From Erythrobacteraceae bacterium (lineage in GTDB: Bacteria; Pseudomonadota; Alphaproteobacteria; Sphingomonadales; Sphingomonadaceae): a stretch of 64,000 nt of DNA. The number at the start of each line of letters is the position of its first letter. Position 1 is the first letter of the stretch. Below, piece by piece: positions 37,042 to 47,833 of this stretch. The notes below the pieces were generated by a model, which was not told where the DNA came from, ran no database searches, and saw only the letters and a list, made by a program, of their open reading frames with translations. The stretch is taken from contig JAIXPX010000052.1 of NCBI GenBank assembly GCA_027486035.1, positions 1 through 64,000 of the forward strand, given 5' to 3'. The position numbers were made by a program, and so were the translations under genes.

Positions 37042-37397
37042 GCGCTGCAGGGATCATCGCCGCCGCGCTGTTCTACGCTCTAATTGGGCTGGCCGCCTTG
37101 CTGCGGCCCGCGCGCCTGCTGGAAGACTTCGACATCCTCGCCGAGACCCCCGACAGCCAGAACGAGATCCGCGCCGTCTATGGCGGCTTTCCGTTGACCG
37201 TGGCGGGGCTGCTGGCCTTCTGCCTTACCGGAACGCCGCTGGCGGGTGGAATCCTCTTCGCCCTTGCGCTGGCCTCGGCGGGGATGGCGGCGGGGCGGCT
37301 GGTCTCGGCACTGATCGACCGGCGGCTGGGCCGCTATCCGGCGATCTTTGCGGTGCTCGAACTGATCGTCGCCGGACTTATCGCGGGAGGAATCTGA
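37038..37397 (+). CDS. DUF4345 family membrane protein, third of three
   Basis: 119 aa, four helices. FYALIGLAALLRPARLLEDFDI and NEIRAVYGGFPLTVAGLLAF are typical of DUF4345. GTG start overlapping the preceding stop. It ends the operon that starts with the NTF2-like protein; about 130 bp without features follow. Function unknown; the conserved Glu-Ile-Arg before helix 2 aligns with His-Phe-Ile-Arg and Met-Gln-His-Arg in the other two proteins. Confidence 0.78.
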   Translation: MSAAGIIAAALFYALIGLAALLRPARLLEDFDILAETPDSQNEIRAVYGGFPLTVAGLLAFCLTGTPLAGGILFALALASAGMAAGRLVSALIDRRLGRYPAIFAVLELIVAGLIAGGI

Positions 37398-37528
37398 GCC
37401 ATGGCGCCTCGCGCATACCGGCAAAACGGGGAGGCCCTTTCTGCCCTTGCTCTGGTCCACCACCGCATAGATCACGCGAAACCTGATAAAGCAGCGACAG
37501 CAAGGTTCTAAATCAGGACTTGAAATTC

Positions 37529-38299
37529 ATGACACAGCGCCCGCTTCCCTCGCTCCCCGACCCCGACCGTTTTGGCGGTCCTGGCTGGCTTGCCCGCAGC
37601 GGCGGGGTTATGTCCGGCAGCGAATGCGCGCGCGGCCTCGCCATCGCTTCGCGCCAGCAGGTGCAGAACCTGTGGCAGCGCATTGTCCCCTTCCTCCACC
37701 GCCCGGGCCGGGTTGATGACCTTCCGCCGGTGCCGGACAGCAAGCTCGTCAAGCTGGCCGAGGAAGCCGCGCTCTCCCAAAGCCCGGCGCTGCTCGGCCA
37801 CGGCTACCGCGCTGCGATCTTCGCGCGCGCGCTTGCGCATATCGACGGGCACAAGCCCGATCCGGAGTTGCTCCACATCTGCGGCCTGCTGCATGATGTC
37901 GGCCTGATGCAGGATATCGCGGGAGAGGACTTCACCCTGCGCAGCGCCGCCGCCGCGCGCCGGTGCGCCTGCGATGCGCATGAGCCCGAGGCGGTGGGCG
38001 ATCACCTCGCCGATGCGATCATCGTCCACACCACCATCGGCGTCACGCCGGAGCGCGACGGGGTGCTGGGGGCCTACACGCAATATGGCGCGATGGTCGA
38101 TCTGACCGGCCTCAGGCTCGCCCATCTGCCCAAGGACTTCGTCGCCGGCGTGCTGCGCCAGCACCCGCGCGGGCCCTTCAAGGCCGAATTGATCCGCCGC
38201 CTCGAGAAGGAGGCGCGCGCCGTTCCGGGCGGTCGTTTCGCTTTCGCCACACGCGTGGGCTTCGGCCTCGCCGTGAAACAGGCACCGTTCCCGTCATGA
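37529..38299 (+). CDS. HD-domain protein
   Basis: 256 aa. LLHICGLLHDVGLMQD contains the His-Asp pair of the HD phosphohydrolase superfamily, with an earlier His in GHGYRAAIFARALAH and a later DAIIVHTTIG, so the metal site is plausible. The N-terminal 90 residues have no recognised domain. The ATG at 37529 is preceded by CAGGA at about 10 bp. HD proteins cleave nucleotides or phosphate esters; the substrate is unknown. A GNAT gene overlaps its stop (ATGA). Confidence 0.75.
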   Translation: MTQRPLPSLPDPDRFGGPGWLARSGGVMSGSECARGLAIASRQQVQNLWQRIVPFLHRPGRVDDLPPVPDSKLVKLAEEAALSQSPALLGHGYRAAIFARALAHIDGHKPDPELLHICGLLHDVGLMQDIAGEDFTLRSAAAARRCACDAHEPEAVGDHLADAIIVHTTIGVTPERDGVLGAYTQYGAMVDLTGLRLAHLPKDFVAGVLRQHPRGPFKAELIRRLEKEARAVPGGRFAFATRVGFGLAVKQAPFPS

Positions 38300-38895
38300 C
38301 CGAGCCGAAATCAATCATCGACGGCGCGGCCATCTTGCGCCCCAGGGCGGTAGAGACGCTGGCGCTGGCGTTTCAGGACGATCCCGCGCTCGCATGGATT
38401 TTCCCCGATGCCGCAATCCGGCGCCGCCGCCTGCCGCGCTTCTTCGCGTGGCGTTTTGCCGATCATGTGCGCCACGGCATGATCCTCGCCTCGCCGGAGC
38501 GCGAGGTGGTGACGCTGTGGCGGCGGCCCGGCAAGGTGCATCACCACGATCCGCTCTCCCCGGCCGAACTATGGCGCATGGTGCGGATTTTCGGGACCGC
38601 GCTCGGACGTGCGGACACGGTCGGTAAGCATCTTTCCCGCCATGTCCCGGCGGGCGAGGACTATCTCTATCTGCGCTATGCCGCCGTGCGCCCTGATGCG
38701 CAGGGCAAGGGCTGGGGTGGCCGCGCGATCCGCGCCGGGATTGCCGAGGCGAATAGGATCGGGGTGGACACCTGCCTCGAGACCGCCAAGGAAAGCAACG
38801 TCGCCATTTACCAGCGGCTCGGCTTTGCCATCGTCGACGAATGGAAGGTGCCGGGCGGCCCGCGCTTCTGGACGATGATCCGACCGAAAGATTGA
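38296..38895 (+). CDS. GNAT-family N-acetyltransferase
   Basis: 199 aa. The acetyl-CoA P-loop is VRPDAQGKGWGGRAIRAG (motif Q/RxxGxG/A), followed by CLETAKESNVAIYQRLGFAI, the usual beta-5 to helix segment. The ATG overlaps the HD gene stop, so the two are coupled. The acceptor substrate is unknown. Close in pattern to the unspecific GNATs common in sphingomonads. After its stop, 148 bp without features lead to the tRNA. Confidence 0.85.
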   Translation: MTEPKSIIDGAAILRPRAVETLALAFQDDPALAWIFPDAAIRRRRLPRFFAWRFADHVRHGMILASPEREVVTLWRRPGKVHHHDPLSPAELWRMVRIFGTALGRADTVGKHLSRHVPAGEDYLYLRYAAVRPDAQGKGWGGRAIRAGIAEANRIGVDTCLETAKESNVAIYQRLGFAIVDEWKVPGGPRFWTMIRPKD

Positions 38896-39043
38896 CGACA
38901 GGGATCACCACCGCATCAGCGTCATCGACACAGCGCAGGCCGGCGTCTCCAGCCCCTGTAGAAACGCCAAAGCGCGCAGAACTGCGCCACGCTCGCGGCA
39001 CGGCGCGCCCGAGGGCTATCTCTGATTTTCAGGAGAGACTGTT

Positions 39044-39130
39044 TGGTGCGGTCGAGAAGACTCGAACTTCCACGGGCTTTCGCCCACAACGACCTCAACG
39101 TTGCGCGTCTACCAGTTCCGCCACGACCGC
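39044..39130 (-). tRNA. tRNA-Leu (anticodon GAG)
   Basis: 87 nt including an encoded CCA. Acceptor arm GCGGTCG/CGACCGC, D-arm with GGTAGACGC, anticodon arm CAACG-TTGAGGT-CGTTG giving GAG, a long type II variable arm (TGGGCGAAAGCCCG), and T-arm GAAG-TTCGAGT-CTTC. The long variable arm and A in the loop are as expected for a leucine tRNA. It lies in a 356-bp gap between the GNAT and zinc-ribbon genes; I see nothing else in that gap. Confidence 0.95.
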
Positions 39131-39251
39131 ACTCGGGTTTGTCGGGGGAGCCCTGTGGGCCGTCCCCGCGGTAGGAGGGCGCCCCTAGCAAGGGGTTGGC
39201 GAGGGCGCAAGGGCTAAACGCTGCCTCCCGCACCGCCCTCGAAAAACGCGT

Positions 39252-40220
<969 letters not shown>

Positions 40221-40386
40221 TGCGCCTTTGTGATAGTCCGCGCATGGCCGCAAACAAGAGGATGCGCCGACGAGTTGCCCATTTACCCGGTGTTTTCCAC
40301 ATTGCGCGGCCCGATATGCGCCTTCGCGGTGCAAGGGACGGGTTCTGCCGCTTTCCCCCCGGCGACGGCCCTGATAGGTCGGCGCA

Positions 40387-41123
<737 letters not shown>

Positions 41124-41127
<4 letters not shown>

Positions 41128-42080
41128 GCCGTGTCCCGCCGCCGCCGCCCGCCGGCCCCGAGACCGAGGCCGAAACGGCGGGCGCGCTGCCCGCGCGCCA
41201 GCGCCGACGCGCGGCCACGCGGATCCTGCCGCCCTCGCGCTTCACCGGCCCTATTCCCTGGGTGCTCGCCATTCTCGTGGCGCTGGTGGTGATCGCCGGT
41301 TCGGGCGGCCTTGCCCTGCGCAACCTTGCCGCCAACGCCAATGCCGGGGTGGGGCGGGCGGTGAGCGTGCAGGTGATCGAGCCCAATCCCGATCTGCGCG
41401 GCGTGCGCGCTGCGGCGGCGGTCAGGGCGCTGACGCGGCTGGACGGGGTGCAGGCGGTGCGGCAGGTGCCCGAGGCCGAGCTTGCCGCCATGCTCGAGCC
41501 GTGGCTGGGGGATATTGCCGCAAGCGGCGACGTGCCGATCCCGGCGCTGATCGATGTCGAGCTTGCCGGGCCCGCGAGCCCTGCGGCCATCGCCCGGATC
41601 GAGACCGCACTCAAGGCGGCGGTTCCCCGCGTGCGGGTCGATGCGCAAGGTGTGTGGCTGCGTCCGGTGGCCAATGCATTGCGGGCGCTGCAATATCTTG
41701 CTCTCGGCCTCATCGCGCTGGTCGCTCTGGCGGCAGCAGCGGCGGTGTGGCTGGCGGCGCGGGGAGCCTTTTCTGCGGCGCGCGACACGGTCGAGATCAT
41801 GCACCTGCTGGGCGCCAGCAAGCAGCAGATCGCGGGCATGTTCCTGCGCGACGTGTTGCGCGAGGCGACGCTGGGCGCGACGCTCGGGACGCTGGCGGGC
41901 GTGGCGGCCGTCTGGGCGCTCGGCCAGCAGTTTGCCGCGCTCGATAGCGGTCTGGTGAGCGGCGGCGGGCTGCGTGTCACCGATTGGCTGGCGATTGCAG
42001 CAATACCGCTCGCTGCCCTGCTGCTGGCGCTGGCGACCACGCGCATCACGCTCGAGCGCGCGCTTGACGATATGCTGTAG
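41124..42080 (+). CDS. ftsX: Cell division protein FtsX
   Basis: 318 aa. A Pro/Arg-rich cytoplasmic N-terminus of about 42 residues, helix 1 (PWVLAILVALVVIAGSGG), a periplasmic loop (about 65-180) that would contact the hydrolase activator, and three more helices at the C-terminus with the TVEIMHLLGASKQQIAGMFL coupling segment. Sequence conservation is low as usual for alphaproteobacterial FtsX; the adjacency to ftsE decides the call. ATGA overlap with ftsE. Confidence 0.92.
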
Positions 42081-42162
42081 CGCCGCGCGCCGACATTCTC
42101 CCGGCGGATTGACGCAAGGACATGCTTCCCCCCCGCGCGGACAGGCTTTAAGGCCCGCAGCA

Positions 42163-42696
42163 ATGATCCGCCGCGCTGTCTCTTTCCTGTTCCTCGTCTG
42201 GGCGATCGGCTTCCTGTGGTTTGTCGTCGCCCTGCCGCGGCCCGCCGCTCCCGGTGTGACAACCGACGCGGTGATCGTCGTCACCGGTGGCCCTGGCCGG
42301 ATTGCGCGCGGGCTCGCCGTGCTGGAGGCAGGAGAGGCGCAGCGGATGCTGGTGAGCGGCGTCGATCCCGAAGTCCGCCCGCGCGAATTCGCCGCGCAGT
42401 TCGGCGTGCGCCCCCGCCAGATGGCCTGCTGCATCACGCTCGGCTTTGCTGCGGTCGACACCCGCTCCAACGCGGCCGAGACCGCCAAGTGGGTCGCCCA
42501 GAACGAGGTGCGCTCCTTGCGGCTGGTGACGACCGACTGGCACATGCGCCGCGCCGCGGGCGAGCTTGACCGGACGCTGCCCGGCCATGTCACCGTGGTG
42601 CGCGATGCGGTGCCCTCGCAGCCCAATGGGAAGACGCTGTTCCTCGAATATCACAAGCTGATCGCCAGCCGCGCGGCGGGACTGGCCGATCTGTGA
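42163..42696 (+). CDS. YdcF/SanA-like DUF218 membrane-anchored protein
   Basis: 177 aa. One N-terminal helix (SFLFLVWAIGFLWFVVAL) anchors a DUF218 domain: TDAVIVVTGGPGRIARGLAVL, RMLVSGVDP, DTRSNAAETAKW, LRLVTTDWHMRRA. The DxxSNAxET motif and the His of WHM are family hallmarks. Proposed roles lie in envelope integrity or polyprenyl/vancomycin barrier functions. It lies between ftsX and plsC; the plsC GTG overlaps its stop. Confidence 0.85.
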   Translation: MIRRAVSFLFLVWAIGFLWFVVALPRPAAPGVTTDAVIVVTGGPGRIARGLAVLEAGEAQRMLVSGVDPEVRPREFAAQFGVRPRQMACCITLGFAAVDTRSNAAETAKWVAQNEVRSLRLVTTDWHMRRAAGELDRTLPGHVTVVRDAVPSQPNGKTLFLEYHKLIASRAAGLADL

Positions 42697-43391
42697 GGTG
42701 GCTGTTGGCCGCGCTGCGCAGCCTTGCCTTCTATGTGCTGTTCTACGGCGGCAGCGTGTTCCTCGTCAGCGTCTCGGTGATCGCGGTGATTGCGCAGAAG
42801 CGCTGGCTGCGGCCGATCGTGGCGAAGTGGGGACACTGGCACCTTTGGTGCACCCGCAAGGTGCTCGGCATCGCGGTGGTGCTCGAGGGCGAGCTGCCGC
42901 AAGGGCCGGTCCTGATCGCGGTCAAGCACGAGGCCTTCTTCGAGGCGATCGACACTCCGCGCCTGTTCACTGATCCTGCGGTCTTCGCCAAGCAGGAGCT
43001 GTTCCGCATCCCCGGCTGGGGCTATTCGGCGCTGGTCTACGGGCTCATCCCCGTAGCGCGCGAAGAGGGGGCCAAGACCCTGCGGGCGATGCTCGCCCTG
43101 GCGAAGCAGCGCGTGGCGGAGGGGCGTCCGCTGGTGATCTTCCCCGAGGGCACCCGCGTCGCGCAGGGCACACGGCCGCCGCTGCAATCGGGCTTTGCCG
43201 GGCTCTACAAGCTGCTCAAGCTGCCGGTGGTGCCGATCGCGGTCGATAGCGGGCGGCTCTATCACCACGTGATCAAGCGGCCGGGGCAGATCACTTACAA
43301 GGTGGGCGAGGCGATCCCGGCGGGCCTCCCGCGCGAAGAGGTCGAGGCGCGGGTGCACGCGGCGATCAATGTGCTGAACGCCGGGGAGTAA
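42693..43391 (+). CDS. plsC: 1-acyl-sn-glycerol-3-phosphate acyltransferase
   Basis: 232 aa membrane-associated enzyme that adds the second acyl chain in phosphatidic acid synthesis. It has an N-terminal helix (LAFYVLFYGGSVFLVSVSVIAV), block I VKHEAFFEA, block II FAKQELFRIPGWG, and block III VIFPEGTR. Block I reads H-x4-E instead of the usual H-x4-D; Glu may replace Asp, as in some alphaproteobacterial relatives. GTG start overlapping the DUF218 stop (GTGA). A parS region follows its stop. Confidence 0.9.
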   Translation: MRWLLAALRSLAFYVLFYGGSVFLVSVSVIAVIAQKRWLRPIVAKWGHWHLWCTRKVLGIAVVLEGELPQGPVLIAVKHEAFFEAIDTPRLFTDPAVFAKQELFRIPGWGYSALVYGLIPVAREEGAKTLRAMLALAKQRVAEGRPLVIFPEGTRVAQGTRPPLQSGFAGLYKLLKLPVVPIAVDSGRLYHHVIKRPGQITYKVGEAIPAGLPREEVEARVHAAINVLNAGE

Positions 43392-43439
43392 GCGCCACAG
43401 GCCCCTGGCAGGTGGCCGCCGGATGCCCCTTGGCCGGCG

Positions 43440-43487
43440 CCAGACAGCTCCAGGCCCCGTCCAGACCCCGTCCAGACCCCCGCCAGA
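43440..43487 (-). repeat. Helically phased CTGG-core array beside parS copy 3
   Basis: Read on the minus strand away from parS, TCTGG, TCTGG, TCTGG, CCTGG, TCTGG start at 43487, 43476, 43465, 43454 and 43444, a spacing of 11, 11, 11 and 10 bp. The consensus unit is TCTGGACGGGG. Fifteen bases separate the first core from parS. It is the cleanest of the three arrays and lies wholly in the gap between plsC and tyrC. Confidence 0.75.
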
Positions 43488-43502
43488 TCGGGCCACTTTG
43501 CA

Positions 43503-43518
43503 TGTTTCACGTGAAACA
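43503..43518. other. parS centromere site, perfect copy 3
   Basis: TGTTTCACGTGAAACA, within the 20-bp perfect palindrome 43501-43520. It lies between the convergent ends of plsC and tyrC, only 14 bp from the tyrC stop. Same consensus match and reasoning as at 1903. Confidence 0.9.
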
Positions 43519-43532
43519 TGCCGCGTTCCGGC

Positions 43533-44441
43533 TCAGTCGCCGTGGACCCGGCCAAAATCGGGCCGCTCGTCGTCCTGCCCCTGCTCGATCACCGCGCGGC
43601 GGATCGCGCGGGTGCGGGTGAAGAGGTCGAACAGGGTGTCGCCGTCGCCCGAGCGGATCGCGCGCTGGAGGGCGGTGAGGTCCTCGGTGAAGCGGCCGAG
43701 CATCTCGAGCACCGCGCCCTTGTTGGTGAGGAACACGTCGCGCCACATGACGGGGTCCGAGGCGGCGATGCGGGTGAAGTCGCGGAAGCCCCCGGCGGAG
43801 TACTTGATCACCTCGCTCTGGGTCACGTCCTCGAGATCGCTGGCAGTGCCGACGATGGTGTAGGCGATGAGGTGCGGGATGTGGCTGGTCACCGCGAGGA
43901 CGAGGTCGTGATGCGCGGCGTCCATCAGCTCGACCTTGGAGCCGAGCGCGGTCCAGAAGTCGGAGAGGGCGGCGACCGCGGCGGGGTCGGCCCCCTCGGG
44001 CGGGGTGATGATGCACCAGCGGCTCGCGAAGAGGGTGGCGAAGCCCGCCTCCGGCCCGCTCTGCTCGGTCCCGGCGACGGGGTGGGCGGGGATGATGGTG
44101 GCGCCGGGGAGCGCGGCGGCGAGCGCTTCGGCCACCGCCGCCTTGGAGGAGCCGACGTCGCTGACGATGGCGTCCGGCTTCAGCCCCGCCGCGATCGCCC
44201 GCGCCGCATCGCCCATCGCGCCCACGGGGACGCAGAGGATCACGAGGTCGGCATCGGCGACGGCGGCCTCGGCGGTCTCGCACACCGTGCCGACGAGTCC
44301 CCGCGCCGCCGCCCGCTCGCGCACCGAGGCGTCGCGGTCCCAGCCGGTGGTGGCGATCTGCGCCGCGCGCGCCTTGACCGCGAGGCCGATCGAGCCGCCG
44401 AGCAGGCCAAGGCCGACGATGGCGACACGGGCGATGCTCAT
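43533..44441 (-). CDS. tyrC: Prephenate/arogenate dehydrogenase
   Basis: 302 aa. The NAD-binding Rossmann motif VAIVGLGLLGGSIG is at about residues 6-19; IIPAHPVAGTEQSGPEAGF and LVLAVTSHIPHLIAYTIV form the TyrA catalytic region with the key His residues. It oxidatively decarboxylates prephenate or arogenate in tyrosine synthesis. The ATG at 44441 overlaps the hisC stop as ATGA, so the two are coupled. The hisC enzyme also serves as aromatic aminotransferase in many alphaproteobacteria, which fits the pairing. No regulatory ACT domain is present. Confidence 0.93.
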   Translation of the reverse strand: MSIARVAIVGLGLLGGSIGLAVKARAAQIATTGWDRDASVRERAAARGLVGTVCETAEAAVADADLVILCVPVGAMGDAARAIAAGLKPDAIVSDVGSSKAAVAEALAAALPGATIIPAHPVAGTEQSGPEAGFATLFASRWCIITPPEGADPAAVAALSDFWTALGSKVELMDAAHHDLVLAVTSHIPHLIAYTIVGTASDLEDVTQSEVIKYSAGGFRDFTRIAASDPVMWRDVFLTNKGAVLEMLGRFTEDLTALQRAIRSGDGDTLFDLFTRTRAIRRAVIEQGQDDERPDFGRVHGD

Positions 44442-45535
44442 GCCGCCACCCCGCACAGCTTGCGGAGCGTGGCGATGACGTCGGTGGTCGCTTGCGCGGT
44501 GCCGATGGTGATGCGCAGGCTGTTCGGCAGTCCCTGCGAGGGCAGGTGGCGCACGGCGTAACCGGCGTCGGACAGAGCCTCGAGCGCCGCAGCGGCGGTG
44601 ACGGTGCCCTCGAAGTGGACGAGGAGGAAGTTGGCCTCGCTCGGGCTCGCGGAAATGCCGTGGTTGCCGAGCATCGCGATGGCCTCGGCCAGTCGTTGTC
44701 GCTCCCTCGCGTTGTGGTTGCGGCTGCGTGCGACGAAGTCCTGGTCGCCCAAGGCGGCGAGCGCGGCCTTCTGCCCGCTCACCGAAACGTTGAACGCGCC
44801 GCGCATGCGGTTGACGAGGTCGATCAGATGAGCCGAGCCAGTGACCCAGCCGACCCGCTCCGCAGCGAGGCCATAGGCCTTGGAGAAGGTGCGGCTGACC
44901 AGCACGTTCTCGTGGGTGGCAGCGAGGGCGAAGGCCTGGGTCTGAAAGGCGGGGTCGACATACTCGGCATAGGCCTCGTCGATCACCAGCAGCACGTCGG
45001 AAGGCAGGCCTGTGTGGAGGCGGGCGACCTCAGCGGGCGGGAGAAAGGTGCCGACCGGGTTGTTCGGGTTGTCGAGCAGCACCACGCGGGTGCGTTCGGT
45101 CACGGCGGCGAGAAGGTTGTCGACGCTCGCGCCGAAACCCTCGGGCGCGGCGAAGACCGGCGTTGCGCCGATCTTCTGGGCAAGCAGCGGGTAGAGCGAG
45201 AAGGAATAGCGCGACATGAGCACCTCGTCCCCGGGCCCGGCCAATGCCTGGACCGCGCAGTGGAGCAGCTCGCCCGAGCCTGTGCCGCAGACGATGCGGT
45301 CGGGATTGAGCCCGTGCACTTCGGCGATCTTTTCGCGCAGCGCGCGCGCGTCGGGATCGGGGTAGTCGGCCGGGTTGTGCGTCTCGGCCAGTGCCGCGAA
45401 CGCTGCGGGGCTGGCACCGAGCGGGTTCTCGTTCGCCGACAGCTTGACCAGCGGCTTGCCGCTCGCCGACTTTGACTTGCCGGGGACATAGGCGTGGATC
45501 GCGGCGATCCAGGGCTTGGGTTCGGGTCTCGACAT
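44438..45535 (-). CDS. hisC: Histidinol-phosphate aminotransferase
   Basis: 365 aa PLP enzyme of fold type I. Lys219 in [17 protein letters not shown] forms the Schiff base; LSANENPLG at the N-terminus and [24 protein letters not shown] are family motifs. It transaminates histidinol phosphate, and with tyrC probably also aromatic keto acids. Length is normal. It is divergent from metX, with 108 bp between the start codons, where promoters for both should lie. Confidence 0.94.
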   Translation of the reverse strand: MSRPEPKPWIAAIHAYVPGKSKSASGKPLVKLSANENPLGASPAAFAALAETHNPADYPDPDARALREKIAEVHGLNPDRIVCGTGSGELLHCAVQALAGPGDEVLMSRYSFSLYPLLAQKIGATPVFAAPEGFGASVDNLLAAVTERTRVVLLDNPNNPVGTFLPPAEVARLHTGLPSDVLLVIDEAYAEYVDPAFQTQAFALAATHENVLVSRTFSKAYGLAAERVGWVTGSAHLIDLVNRMRGAFNVSVSGQKAALAALGDQDFVARSRNHNARERQRLAEAIAMLGNHGISASPSEANFLLVHFEGTVTAAAALEALSDAGYAVRHLPSQGLPNSLRITIGTAQATTDVIATLRKLCGVAA

Positions 45536-45643
45536 GGGAGCTGCGCGATAGCCAGTTTGGCTTGCCGAATACAGCGCGAAAACGAGAGCACGCCCGCCGT
45601 GCCGATTGACACGGACGGGGGGCTCCCCCAATTCGCGAGGCCA

Positions 45644-46744
45644 ATGAACGCCGCACCGCCCGTCTCTCCGGTCTATCGCATCCCCCACCCCCTGCCGCTC
45701 GACAGCGGGCAGGTGCTGGAGAACTGCGAGATCGCTTACGAGACTTACGGTACGTTGGCGCCGGACGCTTCGAATGCCGTGCTGGTGTGCCATGCGCTGA
45801 CCGGCGACCAGTTTCTCGCCAGCCCGCACCCGATCACCGGCAAGCCAGGGTGGTGGGAGAGGATGGTCGGCCCGGGCAAGCCGATCGACACGGACCGGCA
45901 CTTCGTGGTCTGCGCTAATGTCATCGGGAGCTGCATGGGATCGAGCGGCCCCGCCAGCATCGCGGCTGACGGCGCGCCTTACGCCATGCGCTTCCCCGTC
46001 ATCACCATCCGCGACATGGTGCGGGGCCTTGTGTCGCTGCTCGATGGCCTCGGGATCGCGAAGCTCCATGCCGTGGTTGGCGGGTCGATGGGCGGGATGC
46101 AGGCGCTCAGTCTTGCCGCCAACTGGCCCGATCGTGCCGCCCGCGTGCTGGTGATCGCCTCGACCGCAAGGCACTCGGCGCAGAACATCGCCTTTCACGA
46201 GGTCGGGCGGCAGGCGATCATGGCTGATCCCGCCTGGGCCGAGGGGGACTACTATGCCGCCGACGCCAAGCCCGACAACGGCCTCGCGGTGGCGCGCATG
46301 GCGGCGCACATCACCTATCTCTCCGAAGCGGGGCTGACCGAGAAGTTCGGCCGCCGCTTGCAGAACCGTGAGGCCAAGGGCTTCGGCTTCGATGCCGAGT
46401 TTCAGGTGGAAAGCTACCTCAGATATCAGGGCACCGGCTTCACCCGGCGCTTCGATGCGAACTCCTACCTCTACATCACCCGCGCGATGGACTATTACGA
46501 CATCGCCGAGGAGCATGGCGGCAAGCTCGCCAATGCGTTCCGCGGCACTGAGGCGCGCTTCTGCATCGTCAGCTTCGATACGGACTGGCTCTACCCCACC
46601 GCCGAAAGCCGCCACGTGGTCCACGCGCTGAACGCGGCGGGGGCGAAGGTGAGCTTCGTGGAGCTTTCCGCCCCGCATGGGCACGACAGCTTCCTGCTCG
46701 AGCACGACCAGCTCGACCGGGTGGTGAAGGGGTTCGTGGAATGA
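45644..46744 (+). CDS. metX: Homoserine O-acetyltransferase (or O-succinyltransferase)
   Basis: 366 aa alpha/beta hydrolase-fold acyltransferase. Nucleophile Ser148 in [12 protein letters not shown], then DTDWLYP (Asp) and APHGHDSFL (His). [10 protein letters not shown] after VVCANV is a strong MetX marker. It activates homoserine for methionine synthesis; in some alphaproteobacteria MetX uses succinyl-CoA, which cannot be decided here. The ATG at 45644 follows GCGAGG. The metW ATG overlaps its stop. Confidence 0.93.
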   Translation: MNAAPPVSPVYRIPHPLPLDSGQVLENCEIAYETYGTLAPDASNAVLVCHALTGDQFLASPHPITGKPGWWERMVGPGKPIDTDRHFVVCANVIGSCMGSSGPASIAADGAPYAMRFPVITIRDMVRGLVSLLDGLGIAKLHAVVGGSMGGMQALSLAANWPDRAARVLVIASTARHSAQNIAFHEVGRQAIMADPAWAEGDYYAADAKPDNGLAVARMAAHITYLSEAGLTEKFGRRLQNREAKGFGFDAEFQVESYLRYQGTGFTRRFDANSYLYITRAMDYYDIAEEHGGKLANAFRGTEARFCIVSFDTDWLYPTAESRHVVHALNAAGAKVSFVELSAPHGHDSFLLEHDQLDRVVKGFVE

Positions 46745-47331
46745 CCTGCCTGCGCCCCGATCTTGCCGCCATCGCCGCCCATGTCGCGCCCGGTAGCCGG
46801 GTGCTCGACATCGGCTGCGGCGACGGCGCGCTGATGGCGGAACTGGAAGCGACAAGCGGGTGCGATGCGCGGGGGATGGAGCTCGACGGCGCGCTGGTCG
46901 AACGTTGTGTGGCGCGCGGGCTGAGCGTCGTGCAGGGCGATGCCAATCTCGATCTGGCGAACTACCCCGACAAGGCCTTCGACTACACGATCCTCAGCCA
47001 GACCTTGCAAACCGCGACGCGGCCCGACTTGATGCTCGACGAGCTGCTGCGGGTGGGCCGCCGCGCCTTCGTCTCGTTTCCGAACTTCGCGCATTGGCGC
47101 ACCCGCGCCGCGCTGATGTTCGGCGGGCGGATGCCGGTGACCCGCGCCCTGCCGGTGAGCTGGTACGAAACGCAGAACATCCACCACGTCACCGTCGAGG
47201 ACTTCCGCGAGCTTGCGCGGATGAAGGGCGCAGCGGTGGAGCGCGCATGGTTCTTCTCGGGCGAGAAACGGATCGGCGCGCCAGCGGCTAACTGGCGCGC
47301 CGAATTTGCCGTCTTCGAACTCAGCCGGTGA
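46741..47331 (+). CDS. metW: Methionine biosynthesis protein MetW
   Basis: 196 aa class I methyltransferase fold with SAM motif [12 protein letters not shown] and later [37 protein letters not shown] is the MetW signature. It works with MetX in the homoserine acylation step, probably as an activating partner. ATGA overlap with metX. Ends adjacent to the stop of the convergent VOC gene. Confidence 0.93.
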   Translation: MTCLRPDLAAIAAHVAPGSRVLDIGCGDGALMAELEATSGCDARGMELDGALVERCVARGLSVVQGDANLDLANYPDKAFDYTILSQTLQTATRPDLMLDELLRVGRRAFVSFPNFAHWRTRAALMFGGRMPVTRALPVSWYETQNIHHVTVEDFRELARMKGAAVERAWFFSGEKRIGAPAANWRAEFAVFELSR

Positions 47332-47724
47332 TCAACCCGCCCGGTGCAGCATGCACAGCTTGTGGCCGTCGAGGTCGAGCACGTAGCCGAGGTTGAGCGT
47401 GCCCATCGCGCCGGTGCGCGGGCCCGGGGGATCTTCGATCGACTTGCCGCCGGCGGCGACAGCCGCATCGTGGAAGGCCTTGACCTGTTCGAAGCTGTCG
47501 CAGGCGAAGCCGATGGTCGAGCCGTTGGAGCAGGTCGCGGGCTGGTCGTTGATCGGTTCGCTGATCGAGAACATCCCGCCGTTATGCATCCAGAACGCGC
47601 GGCGGTGACCGGTAGCGGCGACGTTGATCATCCCGGGGCCGGCACCCAGCGTGGCGAGCACCGTGTCGTAGAATGCCTTGGCGCGGTCAAAATCGCTCGT
47701 GCCGAGCATGATGTGACTGAACAT
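47332..47724 (-). CDS. VOC-family (glyoxalase-like) protein
   Basis: 130 aa, one vicinal-oxygen-chelate domain: MFSHIMLGTSDFDRAKAFYDTVL at the start and YVLDLDGHKLCMLHR at the end give the paired beta-alpha-beta-beta-beta units. A predicted metal site has a His near the N-terminus (residue 4) and a late His. GAGAGGAAAGG precedes the ATG. Closest to the uncharacterised glyoxalase/bleomycin-resistance-like group; substrate unknown. Single gene convergent with metW. Confidence 0.85.
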   Translation of the reverse strand: MFSHIMLGTSDFDRAKAFYDTVLATLGAGPGMINVAATGHRRAFWMHNGGMFSISEPINDQPATCSNGSTIGFACDSFEQVKAFHDAAVAAGGKSIEDPPGPRTGAMGTLNLGYVLDLDGHKLCMLHRAG

Positions 47725-47833
47725 TGATTGCCTTTCCTCTCTCCATCCGGGTTGCGGATTAGGATGGATTGCCGCGCCGGGCAACGCGTTTTCCGGTAGC
47801 CACAGGTTCATCTCCGAGCGCATAGGACAGGCT

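Noticed and set aside
43440-43487. CRISPR interpretation of the short repeats beside parS
   Set aside because: Units are 10-11 bp with no spacers and no cas genes; too short for a CRISPR array.
45536-45643. SAM riboswitch upstream of metX
   Set aside because: The interval has only small hairpins and does not match the SAM-II sequence pattern I know; a covariance-model search would be needed to claim one.
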